The notes: generated by a model not told the origin, from the sequence alone. Shown: positions 1 to 12,205, counted from the stretch's first letter. The stretch is DNA of 64,000 nt from Caldilineaceae bacterium (GCA_022821545.1 JAJEDJ010000001.1:62001-126000), one strand, 5' to 3'. Made by a program: numbers and translations.

Positions 1-14
1 CATTACCCGCTCCC
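1..14 (-). other. Possible start codon and ribosome site of a gene leaving the window to the left
   Basis: Read on the minus strand, the first bases of the window end in AAAGGGAGCGGGTAATG, a Shine-Dalgarno-like GGGAG followed at a normal distance by ATG (complement of bases 1-3). A gene running leftwards out of the window could begin here, divergent from the epimerase at 299. Only the start codon is inside the window, so nothing can be said about the product. Confidence 0.25.
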
Positions 15-204
15 TTTCGTGGCGTGACCGTCCGAGTCGGACGCAGTCTTACGGTTCAGCCTCCGTTATACGTCCATTTCCAGCCCACCACAAACTTCAG
101 CAACGCAAAACGCACAAACAGAGTTCATGGGGGTACCTCAAACTGCTCCCGCTCTCCCATTCCATCCAGCCGCCTCAATGACACTCACTGACCACCGCCC
201 TTCC

Positions 205-233
205 TAGACACGCTCCTACCACTCTGATACACT
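205..233 (+). promoter_or_regulatory. Sigma-70-like promoter for the epimerase/dehydratase operon
   Basis: TAGACA (205-210) and TACACT (228-233) are separated by 17 bases, which would place the transcription start near 240 and give a leader of about 59 bases before the GTG at 299. The match is fair, not perfect. The rest of bases 1-298 shows no convincing reading frame. Confidence 0.45.
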
Positions 234-298
234 GAAATTCATTCCCGCGTCGCCAGCAGCTGTCCACACACTGGTCCTGTCCAAGCAAAGGTCCCGCA

Positions 299-1357
299 GT
301 GAAGATCCTGGTAACCGGCGGTACAGGCCGGGTTGGCGCCAATCTGGTCACCCGTCTGCTGGCCGCAGGCCACGAAATCAGAGCCTTCATTTACCCCGGC
401 GACGCCAGCCGCGCCCACAAGCTGGACGCCTTCGCCGGTGTCGAAACGGTCAGCGGCGACCTGCGCAACCCGGACGACGTTAGCCGTGCGGTCAAAGGCG
501 TTGACACCGTCTACCACCTGGCCGCGGCCTTCATGGCCCCATTCGACAATCGCCAGTACCTGGAAATCAACGCCATGGGCACGCTCAACCTGCTCGAAAG
601 CGTGCGCGCCCACTGCCCCAATCTCCACCGCTTCGTCTATGCCAGCACAGTCGCCGTCTATCTGCGCCTCGAGGAAAAGGGCCGCTACTTCGAGGAACCG
701 ATTCGCGAGGACATGGCCGCCCGCTACCACCAGATGCCCTATTTCCTAACCAAGTGGGTCGGCGAAGAGCTGACCATGGCCTATCACTACCAGTATGGCC
801 TGCCTGCCGCCTCTTTTCGCTTCTCCACGATCATCGAACCCAGCGAGTTCTTCAACGAGGCCGGCCTGCCCAATCTCCTGGCCTTCAGTTCTGCATACGA
901 GCAGCACAGGTCGATGCAAAGCAGTGACCCCGACACGCAGGCCATGCTCGATCATCTCAACGCCCGGTGGACCGGCCGCGATCAACTCCTTCTCAGCCGC
1001 AACCCAAACGGTGTCCCCTACAAAGAGCACTTCAGCGACGTGCGCGACATCGCCCGCGGCCTGCAATTCGCCATCGAAAAAGAGGAAGCCGTCGGTGAGG
1101 CGTTCAACCTGGCCGGCGGTGTGATCATCGACTGGGGAGAGGCTGTTCCCCGACTGGCCGAGCGCTTCGGCGTCAGCTACACCGACGCGCGCCTGCCGAC
1201 GCCAGTCCACTACACGCTTGATCTGACCAAAATCAGGACCCGGCTCGGCTTCAAGCCGCGGCACGATCTGAACAGTGTAATCGAGACCGCTGAAGCCATT
1301 CGGCGCGGCGAAGAGACCGACATTGTACCCACCGGCATCCGCTACGGACAGGCCTGA
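299..1357 (+). CDS. NAD(P)-dependent sugar epimerase/dehydratase, first tandem copy
   Basis: A 352-residue extended short-chain dehydrogenase, probably cytoplasmic, acting on a sugar or sugar-derived acid; the substrate cannot be read. The Rossmann loop TGGTGRVGA is at residues 6-14, the active-site strand YASTVAVY at 114-121, and the catalytic Tyr/Lys pair is Y148-x3-K152. The start is GTG, chosen because the sequence before it (AAGGTCCCGCA) is repeated exactly in front of the second copy at 1441, where the start is ATG. The next genes are a close paralogue and two enolase-superfamily dehydratases, so the group probably forms a sugar-acid pathway in which this enzyme makes or epimerises the dehydratase substrate. 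The family is clear, the substrate is open. Confidence 0.85.
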   Translation: MKILVTGGTGRVGANLVTRLLAAGHEIRAFIYPGDASRAHKLDAFAGVETVSGDLRNPDDVSRAVKGVDTVYHLAAAFMAPFDNRQYLEINAMGTLNLLESVRAHCPNLHRFVYASTVAVYLRLEEKGRYFEEPIREDMAARYHQMPYFLTKWVGEELTMAYHYQYGLPAASFRFSTIIEPSEFFNEAGLPNLLAFSSAYEQHRSMQSSDPDTQAMLDHLNARWTGRDQLLLSRNPNGVPYKEHFSDVRDIARGLQFAIEKEEAVGEAFNLAGGVIIDWGEAVPRLAERFGVSYTDARLPTPVHYTLDLTKIRTRLGFKPRHDLNSVIETAEAIRRGEETDIVPTGIRYGQA

Positions 1358-1440
1358 AGCCTGGCCGGCCGATAGTTCTTACTCTCAAGAGTTTCTGAAA
1401 GACCCAAAACCTTGAACCTGAGAATCCGAAAGGTCCCGCA

Positions 1441-2499
1441 ATGAAAATCCTGGTAACCGGCGGCACGGGCCGCATCGGCGCCAATCTTGTCACTCGTCTT
1501 CTGGACAAAGGTCACGACGTCCGTTCCCTCGTCTATCCAGGCGATGCCAGTCGCGCCAACAAGCTGGATGACCTTGCCAACGTGGAAACGGTGACCGGCG
1601 ACCTGCGGATACTGGAGGACGTCCGCAACGCCGTCAAAGGGGTTGACGCAATCTACCACTTGGCCGCAGCCTTCGGAGGCCCGTTCGACAACCGCCAGTA
1701 CCTGGACATCAACGCCATGGGCACGCTCAATCTGCTCGAAAGCGTTCGCACGGAGTGCCCCAATCTTCACCGCTTCGTCTACGCCTGCACAGAGGCGGTC
1801 TACTGGAAACTTGAGGAGTACGGCCGCTACTTCGAAGAGCCGATCACCGAGGAGATGGTGGCCCAATACCACCAGATGCCTTACTTTCTCACCAAGTGGA
1901 TCGGCGAAGAGCTTGCCATGGCCTACCACTATCAATATCAGGTGCCTTCGACTTCCTTTCGCTTCTCCACGGTGATCGAACCCAGCGAATTCTTCAACGA
2001 GGCCGGCATACCGATGCGCCTGGCCTTCAGTAGCGCATACGAGCAATACAAATCGGTCAACAGCGATGATCCGGACACGCAGGCGATGCTCGACGAACTC
2101 AGAGGCAAGTGGACCGGCGAAGATCAGCTCCTTCTGAGCCGCAACCCCAATGGCGTGCCCCACCTGCAGCATTTCTGCGATGTGCGCGACATCGCCCGCG
2201 GTCTGGTTTTGGGCATCGAAAGGGAGGAAGCCATTGGCGAAGAGTTCACGCTGGGGGGCGACGCAATCATCGACTGGGGAGAGGCAGTCCCCTGGCTGGC
2301 CGAACGCTACGACCTCAGTTACGCCGACGCACGCCTGCCCGAGGCGAACCACTTTACGCTTGATCTGACAAAGATCAAGACTCGTCTCGGATTCAGATCT
2401 GAGCATGACTTTGCTAGTGTCGTCAAGACCGCCGAAGCCATCCGCCGCGGTGAGGAGACCGACGTCGTCCCCACCGGCATTCGCTACGGGGAACGCTGA
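1441..2499 (+). CDS. NAD(P)-dependent sugar epimerase/dehydratase, second tandem copy
   Basis: Also exactly 352 residues and colinear with the gene before it without gaps that can be seen by eye; perhaps two thirds to three quarters of residues are the same (estimate). It keeps the TGGTGRIGA loop at the N-terminus and the Y-x3-K pair as YFLTK. The active-site strand reads YACTEAVY in place of YASTVAVY, so the two copies differ close to the substrate and may have different specificity. Both end in the same kind of tail, with EAIRRGEETD and PTGIRYG. The upstream AAGGTCCCGCA is shared with copy one, which marks a tandem duplication that included the translation start region. Confidence 0.85.
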   Translation: MKILVTGGTGRIGANLVTRLLDKGHDVRSLVYPGDASRANKLDDLANVETVTGDLRILEDVRNAVKGVDAIYHLAAAFGGPFDNRQYLDINAMGTLNLLESVRTECPNLHRFVYACTEAVYWKLEEYGRYFEEPITEEMVAQYHQMPYFLTKWIGEELAMAYHYQYQVPSTSFRFSTVIEPSEFFNEAGIPMRLAFSSAYEQYKSVNSDDPDTQAMLDELRGKWTGEDQLLLSRNPNGVPHLQHFCDVRDIARGLVLGIEREEAIGEEFTLGGDAIIDWGEAVPWLAERYDLSYADARLPEANHFTLDLTKIKTRLGFRSEHDFASVVKTAEAIRRGEETDVVPTGIRYGER

Positions 2500-2567
2500 A
2501 GCACTTCATCTTGCCCTTCTCACCACGCGAAGGCGCCCCAAACCTGAAAGAAGGAGGAAGACGTCCG

Positions 2568-3710
2568 ATGAACAGCGCTACGATCTCCGCCATCGAGTGG
2601 GGCACACTTGTGGGGCAGCGGCCCCGGCAAGCAGGCTGCAACTCCCGCCTGGCCGTTCACGGCAACGACGTTCAAGTGCCCCTGGCTCGTATAACCACGA
2701 CTGACGGCACATCGGGATTCGGCGCCTGCCGGCCCCTGGGCCAGCAGGAAGCGCACGCCTATCTCGGCGAACGCGTCGACGACCTCATCGACGCTGGCAA
2801 CGGCGTTGCGCCGCGAGCGGCCTCCCTGGAGTTCCCGCTGTGGGACCTGCTCGGCCAGCACACCGGCCGGCCCGTCTACCAGCTGCTGGCGGAGTCGGCC
2901 GGGAAGACCGTTTCCGAGCCCCCGCTGGTTCGCTGCTACGACACCTCCCTTTATATCGACGACCTGCACCTCGCCACCGACGAAGAGGGCGCAGCCCTCA
3001 TCGCTTCCGAAGCCCGCTTCGGCTATGAGCACGGCCACCGCGCCTTCAAAATCAAGGTCGGCCGCGGCGCCCGCCACATGCCCCTTGTCGAAGGCAACCG
3101 CCGCGACGTAGCCGTGATCCGCGCCGTGCGTGCGGAAGTCGGCCCGGAGGCCGCTATCCTTATCGACGCCAACAACGGCTACAATCTCAACATTTCCAAA
3201 CAGATCCTGGCCGAAACGGCCGACTGCAACCTCTACTGGCTGGAAGAGGCCTTTCATGAGGACGGCGCACTCTATGAAGATCTGCATGACTGGATCGAGG
3301 GCGAGGGTCTGTCAACGAAGATCGCCGACGGCGAGGGCCTGGCCTCGCCCATGCTGCTGGACTACGCCCGCGACGGATTCGTCGACATCATCCAGTACGA
3401 TATCTTCAGCCACGGCATGACCAACTGGCTGGAAACCGGGGCCTGCCTGGACGGCTGGAACGTTGGTACCGCGCCCCACCACTACGGACGCCACGTAGGC
3501 AACTATGTCTCCGGCCATCTCGCCGCCGCCGTCAATGGCTTCCTTTTCATCGAGTGGGACGATGTCTCCACGCCCGGACTTGACGGCTCGGCCTATCAGG
3601 TGGACGAAGGGCATGTACGCATGCCGGATTCGCCCGGATTCGCGCTGAACCTGGATGAGGAACTCTTCCAGCAGGCTGTTGCCGCCAACGGCTTTGCCAT
3701 ACGCCAGTAG
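2568..3710 (+). CDS. Enolase-superfamily (mandelate racemase-type) sugar-acid dehydratase, first copy
   Basis: A 380-residue enzyme of the mandelate racemase/muconate lactonizing group, which abstract a proton next to a carboxylate with the help of Mg2+; most likely a sugar-acid dehydratase. Visible landmarks in order are the KIKVGRG strand (K-x-K base), the metal ligands D in LIDANNGY and E in WLEEAFHED, a third acidic site in IADGEG, the Asp of QYDIF and the His of TAPHHYG, which would form the second catalytic dyad. The ATG at 2568 is preferred over an earlier in-frame start at 2511 because AAGGAGG lies 8-14 bases in front of it. It follows the epimerases by 68 bases and is probably cotranscribed with them. 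Confidence 0.83.
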   Translation: MNSATISAIEWGTLVGQRPRQAGCNSRLAVHGNDVQVPLARITTTDGTSGFGACRPLGQQEAHAYLGERVDDLIDAGNGVAPRAASLEFPLWDLLGQHTGRPVYQLLAESAGKTVSEPPLVRCYDTSLYIDDLHLATDEEGAALIASEARFGYEHGHRAFKIKVGRGARHMPLVEGNRRDVAVIRAVRAEVGPEAAILIDANNGYNLNISKQILAETADCNLYWLEEAFHEDGALYEDLHDWIEGEGLSTKIADGEGLASPMLLDYARDGFVDIIQYDIFSHGMTNWLETGACLDGWNVGTAPHHYGRHVGNYVSGHLAAAVNGFLFIEWDDVSTPGLDGSAYQVDEGHVRMPDSPGFALNLDEELFQQAVAANGFAIRQ

Positions 3711-3774
3711 CGAGACCGGCGCCGACGACTTCACACTGATTCAGTTGTCTCATCATTACAGGCGGAGCATCATA

Positions 3775-3804
3775 TTGGCGCTGGTTCGGAATCTTTTCTA
3801 CAAT
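3775..3804 (+). promoter_or_regulatory. Sigma-70-like promoter for the second enolase-superfamily gene
   Basis: TTGGCG (3775-3780) and TACAAT (3799-3804) are 18 bases apart in the gap between the two dehydratase genes. A transcript would start near 3811, leaving a leader of about 30 bases to the ATG at 3842. This suggests the second copy can be expressed on its own. Confidence 0.45.
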
Positions 3805-3841
3805 TCCCGATAGCTTGCCGAATGCCGTAGGAGATTTGCAG

Positions 3842-4987
3842 ATGCGCGGGGCGCGTATTGCTTCAATCGAATGGGGAGTGCTGATGGGCCGCCGGCCCCG
3901 TCTGGCCGGTTACAACGCCCGCAAAAGGGACGATCACGGGTGGGAGGCGCCTGTTCCCCTTGCGCGCATCACAACGGCCGATGGAGCCGCCGGCTTCGGC
4001 TTCAGCAATCTCACCCGTCAGCAGGCTGAACTGTTTGCCGGCTCGCCCCTGAACGACCTGATCACTGCCGAAAACGGAGTCGACCAAAAGGCTTTCGCCA
4101 TCGAGAGTTCTCTCTGGGACCTGCTCGGCCGGCGCAGCGGCCGCCCCGTCTACCGGATCCTGGCAGACAGCGCCGGCAAAAATGCGGCAGAGCCCCTGCG
4201 CGTGCCCTGCTACGATACCACGTTGTTGATCGACGACCTGCACCTTTCCAGCGACGGAGAGGGGGCAGCTCTGATCGCCTCGGAGGCCCGCTTCGGCTAC
4301 GAAAATGGGCACCGCGCCTTCAAAATCAAAGTCGGCCGCGGCGCGCGACACATGCCGCCTGAAGAAGGCAACCGCCGCGACATAGCCGTCGTCCGGGCCG
4401 TGCGCGCCGCCGTCGGCCCCGATCCGGCCATCCTCATCGACGCCAACAACGGCTATACGCTCAACATCGCCAAACAGATCCTCAGAGAAACCGCAGACTG
4501 CAACATCTTCTGGCTGGAGGAAGCTTTCCACGAGGATGACGAGCTCTACGAGGATCTGCACGCCTGGATCGCGCGGGAGGGCCTGGCCGTCCTCATCGCC
4601 GACGGCGAAGGACCCGCCTCTCCCCACCTGCTGGACTACGCCCGCAGAGGTATCGTCGACGTTGTCCAATATGACATCTTCAGCTACGGCATGACAAAAT
4701 GGCTGCAGACGGCGCCCAAACTGGACGCCTGGAACGTTCGCACCGCACCCCATCACTATGGACGCCATTTGGGCAACTTCGTCTCCGGCCACCTCGCCCC
4801 CGCCGTCGAAAATTTTGCCTTCGTCGAATGGGATGAACTGTCCACGCCCGGCCTGGACACTTCCGCCTACGCAGTGAATGACGGATTTGTCAGCCTGCCG
4901 CAAGCGCCCGGTTTCGGCCTGAATCTGGACGAGGGCCTCTTCCAGCAAGCCGTGAAGGAAAACGGCTTTGTCGTGAAAAGCAGTTAA
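3842..4987 (+). CDS. Enolase-superfamily (mandelate racemase-type) sugar-acid dehydratase, second copy
   Basis: A 381-residue paralogue of the preceding gene, alignable along its whole length. The same catalytic set is present: KIKVGRG (K-x-K), D in LIDANNGY, E in WLEEAFHED, D/E in IADGEG, D in QYDIF and H in TAPHHYG, so it should be active. The ATG at 3842 is chosen because TAGGAGA lies 7-13 bases before it and the protein then starts like its paralogue (an A-x-IxSIEWG beginning); an in-frame TTG at 3815 has less support. Differences cluster in the N-terminal capping domain, the part that sets substrate choice in this superfamily, so the two copies may handle different sugar acids. Confidence 0.83.
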   Translation: MRGARIASIEWGVLMGRRPRLAGYNARKRDDHGWEAPVPLARITTADGAAGFGFSNLTRQQAELFAGSPLNDLITAENGVDQKAFAIESSLWDLLGRRSGRPVYRILADSAGKNAAEPLRVPCYDTTLLIDDLHLSSDGEGAALIASEARFGYENGHRAFKIKVGRGARHMPPEEGNRRDIAVVRAVRAAVGPDPAILIDANNGYTLNIAKQILRETADCNIFWLEEAFHEDDELYEDLHAWIAREGLAVLIADGEGPASPHLLDYARRGIVDVVQYDIFSYGMTKWLQTAPKLDAWNVRTAPHHYGRHLGNFVSGHLAPAVENFAFVEWDELSTPGLDTSAYAVNDGFVSLPQAPGFGLNLDEGLFQQAVKENGFVVKSS

Positions 4988-5063
4988 CATGAACCGTTTT
5001 TCAGCAACGCGGGATAGCCACATACAAGCCGACACATACAAGCCACCACCATCGAGTTGAGAA

Positions 5064-8171
<3,108 letters not shown>

Positions 8172-8257
8172 TCGACTGAACTGTCCATCCCAGCCGGAAA
8201 GATCAGGCTGACTGCCGGACGCAAATCGGAAACAGAAAATCCAGGAGAGAAGAAGAA

Positions 8258-9058
8258 ATGGGTAACGATTATCTTGCAGGGAAAAAAGCCAGCGACGAGC
8301 AGATTGACGCCTGGGTGGACCAGTTTAATCGCGACGGCTGCCTCTTCCTGCGCAATATGCTGCCGCCGGATTGGACCGACCAGATGCGCGCCGATCTGGA
8401 AGCGGCTCTGCGCGACAACCCAAACGGCCTCAACAACAAGAGCCATCGCGCCCACCTCGCCCACCGCATGTTTGAGACAAGCGCCGCCAACCTGCGTCTG
8501 TTCGACATGGAGCCGATGGTCTCACTGGCCGAGGCAGTTATCGGGACGGACTGCCACGTCATCCACAACAATTCCTTCATCTCCCCTCCCGGCGGAGGGC
8601 TCGATGGCTGGCATCAGGACGACCGGCCCCACTATATCGTTAAGGAAGGCGACGCCCCGGTCAACGTGCATCTGCCGGTCCTCTTTTTCACCGCCAACTA
8701 CTATCTGACCGACGTCACCGAAATCGAGCACGGCGGCACCGAAACCATTCCCGGATCACATCTTTTCGGCGCCAGCCCGCCCCGCCAGCTCGACGGCACC
8801 GAGTGGGAAGAGCGCATCCAGTACAACCTGGGGCCCGCCGGCAGCGTGGTCCTCTTTAACAACCAGGTCTGGCACCGCGGCGGCCCCAACCGCAGTCAGC
8901 GCACCCGCTACATCACCCAAGTCACCTACGCCCGGCGCATCGTCGGCCATAAGTACTATCCGTTCATGAACTACACAATGCCCGAGCACGTCTATGCCGG
9001 CGCCGATGACCGGCTGCGGCGGCTGCTTGGATTCCTGCCCCACGGCTCCTATGGATAG
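8258..9058 (+). CDS. Phytanoyl-CoA dioxygenase (PhyH) family Fe(II)/2-oxoglutarate oxygenase
   Basis: A 266-residue non-haem iron oxygenase. The iron ligands are visible as H-x-D in GWHQDD (about residue 126) and a distal His in VWHRGGPNRS, where the Arg would bind 2-oxoglutarate. The region between carries GGTETIPGSH, typical of the family. A strong ribosome site (AGGAGAGAAG) precedes the ATG. Bacterial members hydroxylate varied small molecules, so the substrate is unknown. It sits 86 bases after glyQS and just before an SDR gene; an oxygenase followed by a dehydrogenase suggests sequential oxidation of one compound, which is inference. Confidence 0.85.
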   Translation: MGNDYLAGKKASDEQIDAWVDQFNRDGCLFLRNMLPPDWTDQMRADLEAALRDNPNGLNNKSHRAHLAHRMFETSAANLRLFDMEPMVSLAEAVIGTDCHVIHNNSFISPPGGGLDGWHQDDRPHYIVKEGDAPVNVHLPVLFFTANYYLTDVTEIEHGGTETIPGSHLFGASPPRQLDGTEWEERIQYNLGPAGSVVLFNNQVWHRGGPNRSQRTRYITQVTYARRIVGHKYYPFMNYTMPEHVYAGADDRLRRLLGFLPHGSYG

Positions 9059-9125
9059 CAGCCGGCGAAGGGCGCAACCCTGACCCGCCCCCGGTCGCGG
9101 CATGTGACATGGTGAGGATTTGAAG

Positions 9126-9902
9126 ATGAAGGGGATTGCAGGCAAGCGGGTCTTTGTATCCGCTGCAGCCGCAGGAATCGGACGCGCTATTGCCGATCGC
9201 TTCCTCCAGGCAGGCGCATACGTTCGCATCTGTGATATCGACGAAGCCGCCCTGGCGCGGTTGGAGGGCACGCAGGACCGGCTCTCAGGCCTTCGCGCCG
9301 ACGTGGCTGACCCTGATCAGTTGGCGTCAGCCTTCAACACTGTCGCACAGGATCTCGGCGGGCTCGACGTGCTGGTGAACAACGCCGGCATCTCAGGCCC
9401 AACCGCCAACACAGAGTGCATCGCGCCCGCAGACTGGCAACGCACGATCGACGTGAATCTGAATGGAGCATTCTACAGTTCACGCCTCGCGATCCCATTG
9501 CTCAAAGCAAGCGGCGGCGGCTCCATCATCAACATCGGCTCCACGGCGGGCCTCCACGGCTACCCACTGCGCGCCCCGTACGCGGCCTCCAAATGGGCGC
9601 TGATCGGATTCACCAAGACCCTGGCAATGGAGCTGGGCCCCTTCGGAATCCGCGTCAACGCCGTCTGCCCCGGGTCCGTCCAGGGAAATCGAATTGAAGG
9701 AGTCTATGCCGCCAAGGCCGCGGCGCGAGGCGTCAGAGTTGAGGAAATCCGTGAAGCATTTCGCCGGAAGAGCTCGTTGCGGACGCTTATTGAAGCAGAG
9801 GATGTCGCCGAAACCGTCCTCTTCCTCTGCTCAGACGGCGGCGCCCGCATCGCCGGCCAAGTCCTCGCGGTCGACGGCCACACCGAGACCATGCGCATGT
9901 GA
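9126..9902 (+). CDS. Short-chain dehydrogenase/reductase (SDR)
   Basis: A 258-residue classical SDR. The cofactor loop is unusual, reading SAAAAGIGRAIA where TGxxxGIG is the rule, so the first Thr-Gly is replaced by Ser-Ala. NNAGISG, the Ser in NIGSTAG and the Y-x3-K in YAASK are intact, so catalysis should be possible. The C-terminus (AGQVLAVDGHTETM) fits the family. ATG 9126 is chosen over the in-frame TTG at 9120 because GTGAGGA lies 8-14 bases before it. It follows the dioxygenase by 67 bases on the same strand and may share its transcript. Confidence 0.87.
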   Translation: MKGIAGKRVFVSAAAAGIGRAIADRFLQAGAYVRICDIDEAALARLEGTQDRLSGLRADVADPDQLASAFNTVAQDLGGLDVLVNNAGISGPTANTECIAPADWQRTIDVNLNGAFYSSRLAIPLLKASGGGSIINIGSTAGLHGYPLRAPYAASKWALIGFTKTLAMELGPFGIRVNAVCPGSVQGNRIEGVYAAKAAARGVRVEEIREAFRRKSSLRTLIEAEDVAETVLFLCSDGGARIAGQVLAVDGHTETMRM

Positions 9903-10236
9903 TCTAGGCTCACGCCAGCCCCACCGTCCTCGCTGCCAGACCTGCCCGTCCCCTGTTCTCAGTCTGTCCAGGTCAGACATCCCCTCAATCACCGATCCCT
10001 GACAAGCACTGAAAAGTAAGTGCTGAAAACTAAATGCTGCAAACTCAAAACCGCAGTTCAATTGCTCTCCAGCCAGGACTGTGCTATCGTTAGTGAATTA
10101 CTTCGCAGTCTGACCTGGTCTCCACGGCGTAAACGGCCCAAGTGCCACCCGAGCGACTGTACACGCCGGCTCCGCCAGAATCCTGCAGGCACTACCGATC
10201 CGACCTCCCTCAATTCGAGAAAGCGACAGCTTTACG
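9903..10236. other. Intergenic region before rex, with short imperfect direct repeats
   Basis: No gene was seen in these 334 bases. Around 10006-10062 there are three imperfect units of 14-16 bases beginning CACTGAAAAG, GCTGAAAACT and GCTGCAAACT, then CCGCAGTTCA, which resembles the intergenic motif described at 16536, 20882, 46801 and 60115. I looked for a Rex operator of the TTGTGA-n6-TCACAA type and found none. Confidence 0.4.
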
Positions 10237-10878
10237 GTGAAGGACGAAAGAGCGCAAGGGAAGGCCCCCATCCCTGACATCGTTATCGGACGACTGCCGG
10301 TCTATTTGCGTACCCTGCGCCTCCTCGCCGAAGACGGGCGAGAGGTGACGTCGAGCCAGGAACTCGGAGAGCACCTGGGCATCAGTTCTGCCCAGATTCG
10401 CAAGGACCTCAGCCACTTCGGTGAATTCGGCAAGCAGGGCACCGGTTACAACATCGACTTCCTGTGCCGGCAGCTTCAGAAAATCCTCAACGTTGACAGG
10501 ATCTGGCCGGTGATGCTGATCGGCGCCGGCTCCCTCGGCACCGCTATCGCCAACTATCAGGAGTTCGAGTCGAGCGGGTTTCGCATCGTATCGGTACTGG
10601 ATGAGGACACCCGGAAAGTCGGGCAACCGATCGGCAATGGCCTGCGCATCAAGAATTTCGCAGATCTCAAACAGCAGGTCAGAGAGTCAGGAGCGCAGAT
10701 CGCCGTGATGGCCGTCCCCGCCCACGCCGCACAGCGCGTCGCCACGCAGCTCATCGAGGCAGGGCTGAACAGCATTCTCTGCTATGCCCCCATCACACTG
10801 GCCGTCCCCGCGCACGTACGGGTCGAGTACATCGACCCTGTCGTCCACTTCCAGCATATGACCTACTACCTGCGATGA
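10237..10878 (+). CDS. rex: Redox-sensing transcriptional repressor Rex
   Basis: A 213-residue DNA-binding repressor that leaves its operators when the NADH/NAD+ ratio rises, and in other bacteria controls fermentation and respiration genes. The N-terminal winged helix (about residues 10-80) contains [19 protein letters not shown], the diagnostic recognition-helix block of the family. The Rossmann part begins with [11 protein letters not shown] (about residues 90-100), and the C-terminal swapped helix ends in [12 protein letters not shown]. The start is GTG at 10237, with only a weak ribosome site before it. The downstream gene rsmG converges on it; a 6-base-pair hairpin at 10883-10900 without a U tract lies between them. 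Confidence 0.93.
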   Translation: MKDERAQGKAPIPDIVIGRLPVYLRTLRLLAEDGREVTSSQELGEHLGISSAQIRKDLSHFGEFGKQGTGYNIDFLCRQLQKILNVDRIWPVMLIGAGSLGTAIANYQEFESSGFRIVSVLDEDTRKVGQPIGNGLRIKNFADLKQQVRESGAQIAVMAVPAHAAQRVATQLIEAGLNSILCYAPITLAVPAHVRVEYIDPVVHFQHMTYYLR

Positions 10879-10942
10879 GATTGAGCGGGTCTGGCCGCTC
10901 CGGGCTGGCGCAGAACGGCCCAAACTGAACGCCCTGCGGCCG

Positions 10943-11674
10943 TCACAGAGGCTCTTTGCGAGGCAGTCCTTGCTGCCTGGGGTACTGTCTGTGGGTCTTT
11001 CGCAGTTTTTTGATCAGCAGAACACGCCGCGCCTCATCCAGCATCGGCACACTCACCGGCGAGAACCGGACCGTTTCGCCGCCCAGAATTTCAATCGCAT
11101 TGCGCGCCTTCACGAACTCTTCGGCCGCGTTTGGACCCTTATAGATCACCGCCAATCCGCCCTGGCGCACAAACGGCAGAACATACTCGGTCAGCGTATT
11201 CAGCCGCGCCACCGCTCTGGCGGTCGCCAGATCGAACTGCCCGCGAAAACGACGATCACGGCCTAACTCTTCGGCCCTCCCCTGAACGAGAGTTACATTT
11301 TTGAGCGCCAGCGCCTTCACCACCTCGTCGAGGAATCGTATCTTCTTGGCTGTGCCGTCCACCAGCGTCAGCTTCAGGTTGGGCCACGCGATCTTTAGCG
11401 GCACCCCCGGGAAGCCTGCACCCGTGCCGATGTCAACGCAAGCCAGCGCCCGCTTCGGCGGCAAAGCAGCTCCAAGTTCCTCCGCCACCAGCGGCATGCC
11501 GGCCAGACAGTCCAGAAAGTGCTTTTTCTGGACCTCAACACTGTTCGTGATCGCGGTCAGATTCATCTTCTGATTCCACTCTCCCAGCAGCGCGGCAAAA
11601 ACGCGGAACTGTTCGACCTGTTCGCGGGAGAGCGGTATCTTTAAGGCGGTTGCACCCGAAATCAGAGTTTGCAT
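10943..11674 (-). CDS. rsmG: 16S rRNA (guanine527-N7)-methyltransferase RsmG (GidB)
   Basis: Methylates G527 of 16S rRNA using S-adenosylmethionine. The 243-residue product carries FRVFAALLGEWNQKMNLTAI near its N-terminus and the cofactor-binding loop VDIGTGAGFPGVPL, followed by LVDGTAKKIRFL, all diagnostic of RsmG. The ATG at 11674 is preferred; an upstream in-frame start at 11737 would run 35 bases into the divergent Nudix gene. The basic tail (KKLRKTHRQYPRQ) is slightly longer than usual. The start codons of rsmG and the Nudix gene are only 28 bases apart, so any divergent promoters must overlap. Confidence 0.93.
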   Translation of the reverse strand: MQTLISGATALKIPLSREQVEQFRVFAALLGEWNQKMNLTAITNSVEVQKKHFLDCLAGMPLVAEELGAALPPKRALACVDIGTGAGFPGVPLKIAWPNLKLTLVDGTAKKIRFLDEVVKALALKNVTLVQGRAEELGRDRRFRGQFDLATARAVARLNTLTEYVLPFVRQGGLAVIYKGPNAAEEFVKARNAIEILGGETVRFSPVSVPMLDEARRVLLIKKLRKTHRQYPRQQGLPRKEPL

Positions 11675-11702
11675 GCGTGTATTCCAGCACAGGAGTTGAA
11701 CT

Positions 11703-12164
11703 GTGAAAACGATCCGATACAAGTCAGCGGGCGGCATTGTGGCACAAAGAGACCTCCTCCCCCACCTCCCCGAGGCTGAGACCTATCTGCTCTTGCTGGA
11801 CCGCCCCGGTCGCGCCGAAGTGCGCTTGCCCAAGGGACACATTGACCCCGGCGAAAGCGCCGAGGAAGCGGCCTTGCGCGAAACCAGCGAGGAAACAGGC
11901 TTCGGCGATCTGCGAATCGTCGCAGACCTGGGCCATCGTACCGTTGAATTCGACTACAAGGGCGCGCACTACATACGCGAGGAACGTTACTTCCTGATGG
12001 AACTGCTTTCGCCGCGGCAGATAATCCGACCCCCCAAAGACGCCAAACAGTTCCAGGTCCTTTGGGAGCCGCTTGCTCGCGCCGGCGACAGGCTGACCTT
12101 CGAGACCGAGCGCCTTTTCGTGAAAGACGCCGTGACTGCACTCCGAGAGCTGCCCGGCTCCTGA
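11703..12164 (+). CDS. Nudix hydrolase
   Basis: A 153-residue pyrophosphohydrolase of the Nudix superfamily. The Nudix box is complete at about residues 41-63, matching G-x5-E-x7-R-E-x2-E-E-x-G: G of GHIDPGES, then RETSEETGF. The start is GTG with CAGGAG seven bases upstream. Substrates of such small stand-alone members include oxidised nucleotides, dinucleoside polyphosphates and sugar nucleotides; nothing in the sequence chooses among them. It is transcribed away from rsmG and towards the infA terminator. Confidence 0.9.
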   Translation: MKTIRYKSAGGIVAQRDLLPHLPEAETYLLLLDRPGRAEVRLPKGHIDPGESAEEAALRETSEETGFGDLRIVADLGHRTVEFDYKGAHYIREERYFLMELLSPRQIIRPPKDAKQFQVLWEPLARAGDRLTFETERLFVKDAVTALRELPGS

Positions 12165-12171
12165 ACTTTTC

Positions 12172-12205
12172 CAAACAAAAACCGGGAACGCACCTGTCCC
12201 CGGTT
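12172..12205 (-). terminator. Rho-independent terminator after infA
   Basis: On the minus strand AACCGGG and CCCGGTT form a 7-base-pair stem with a loop of about 12 bases, followed by TTTTGTTTGG. It lies about 110 bases past the infA stop and would end the rpsU-infA transcript. It could not work for the convergent Nudix gene, since no T run follows on the plus strand. Confidence 0.7.

Noticed and set aside
10883..10900. Hairpin GAGCGG-n6-CCGCTC between rex and rsmG as a terminator
   Set aside because: No U tract on either strand and only 6 base pairs, so support is too weak for a terminator call.
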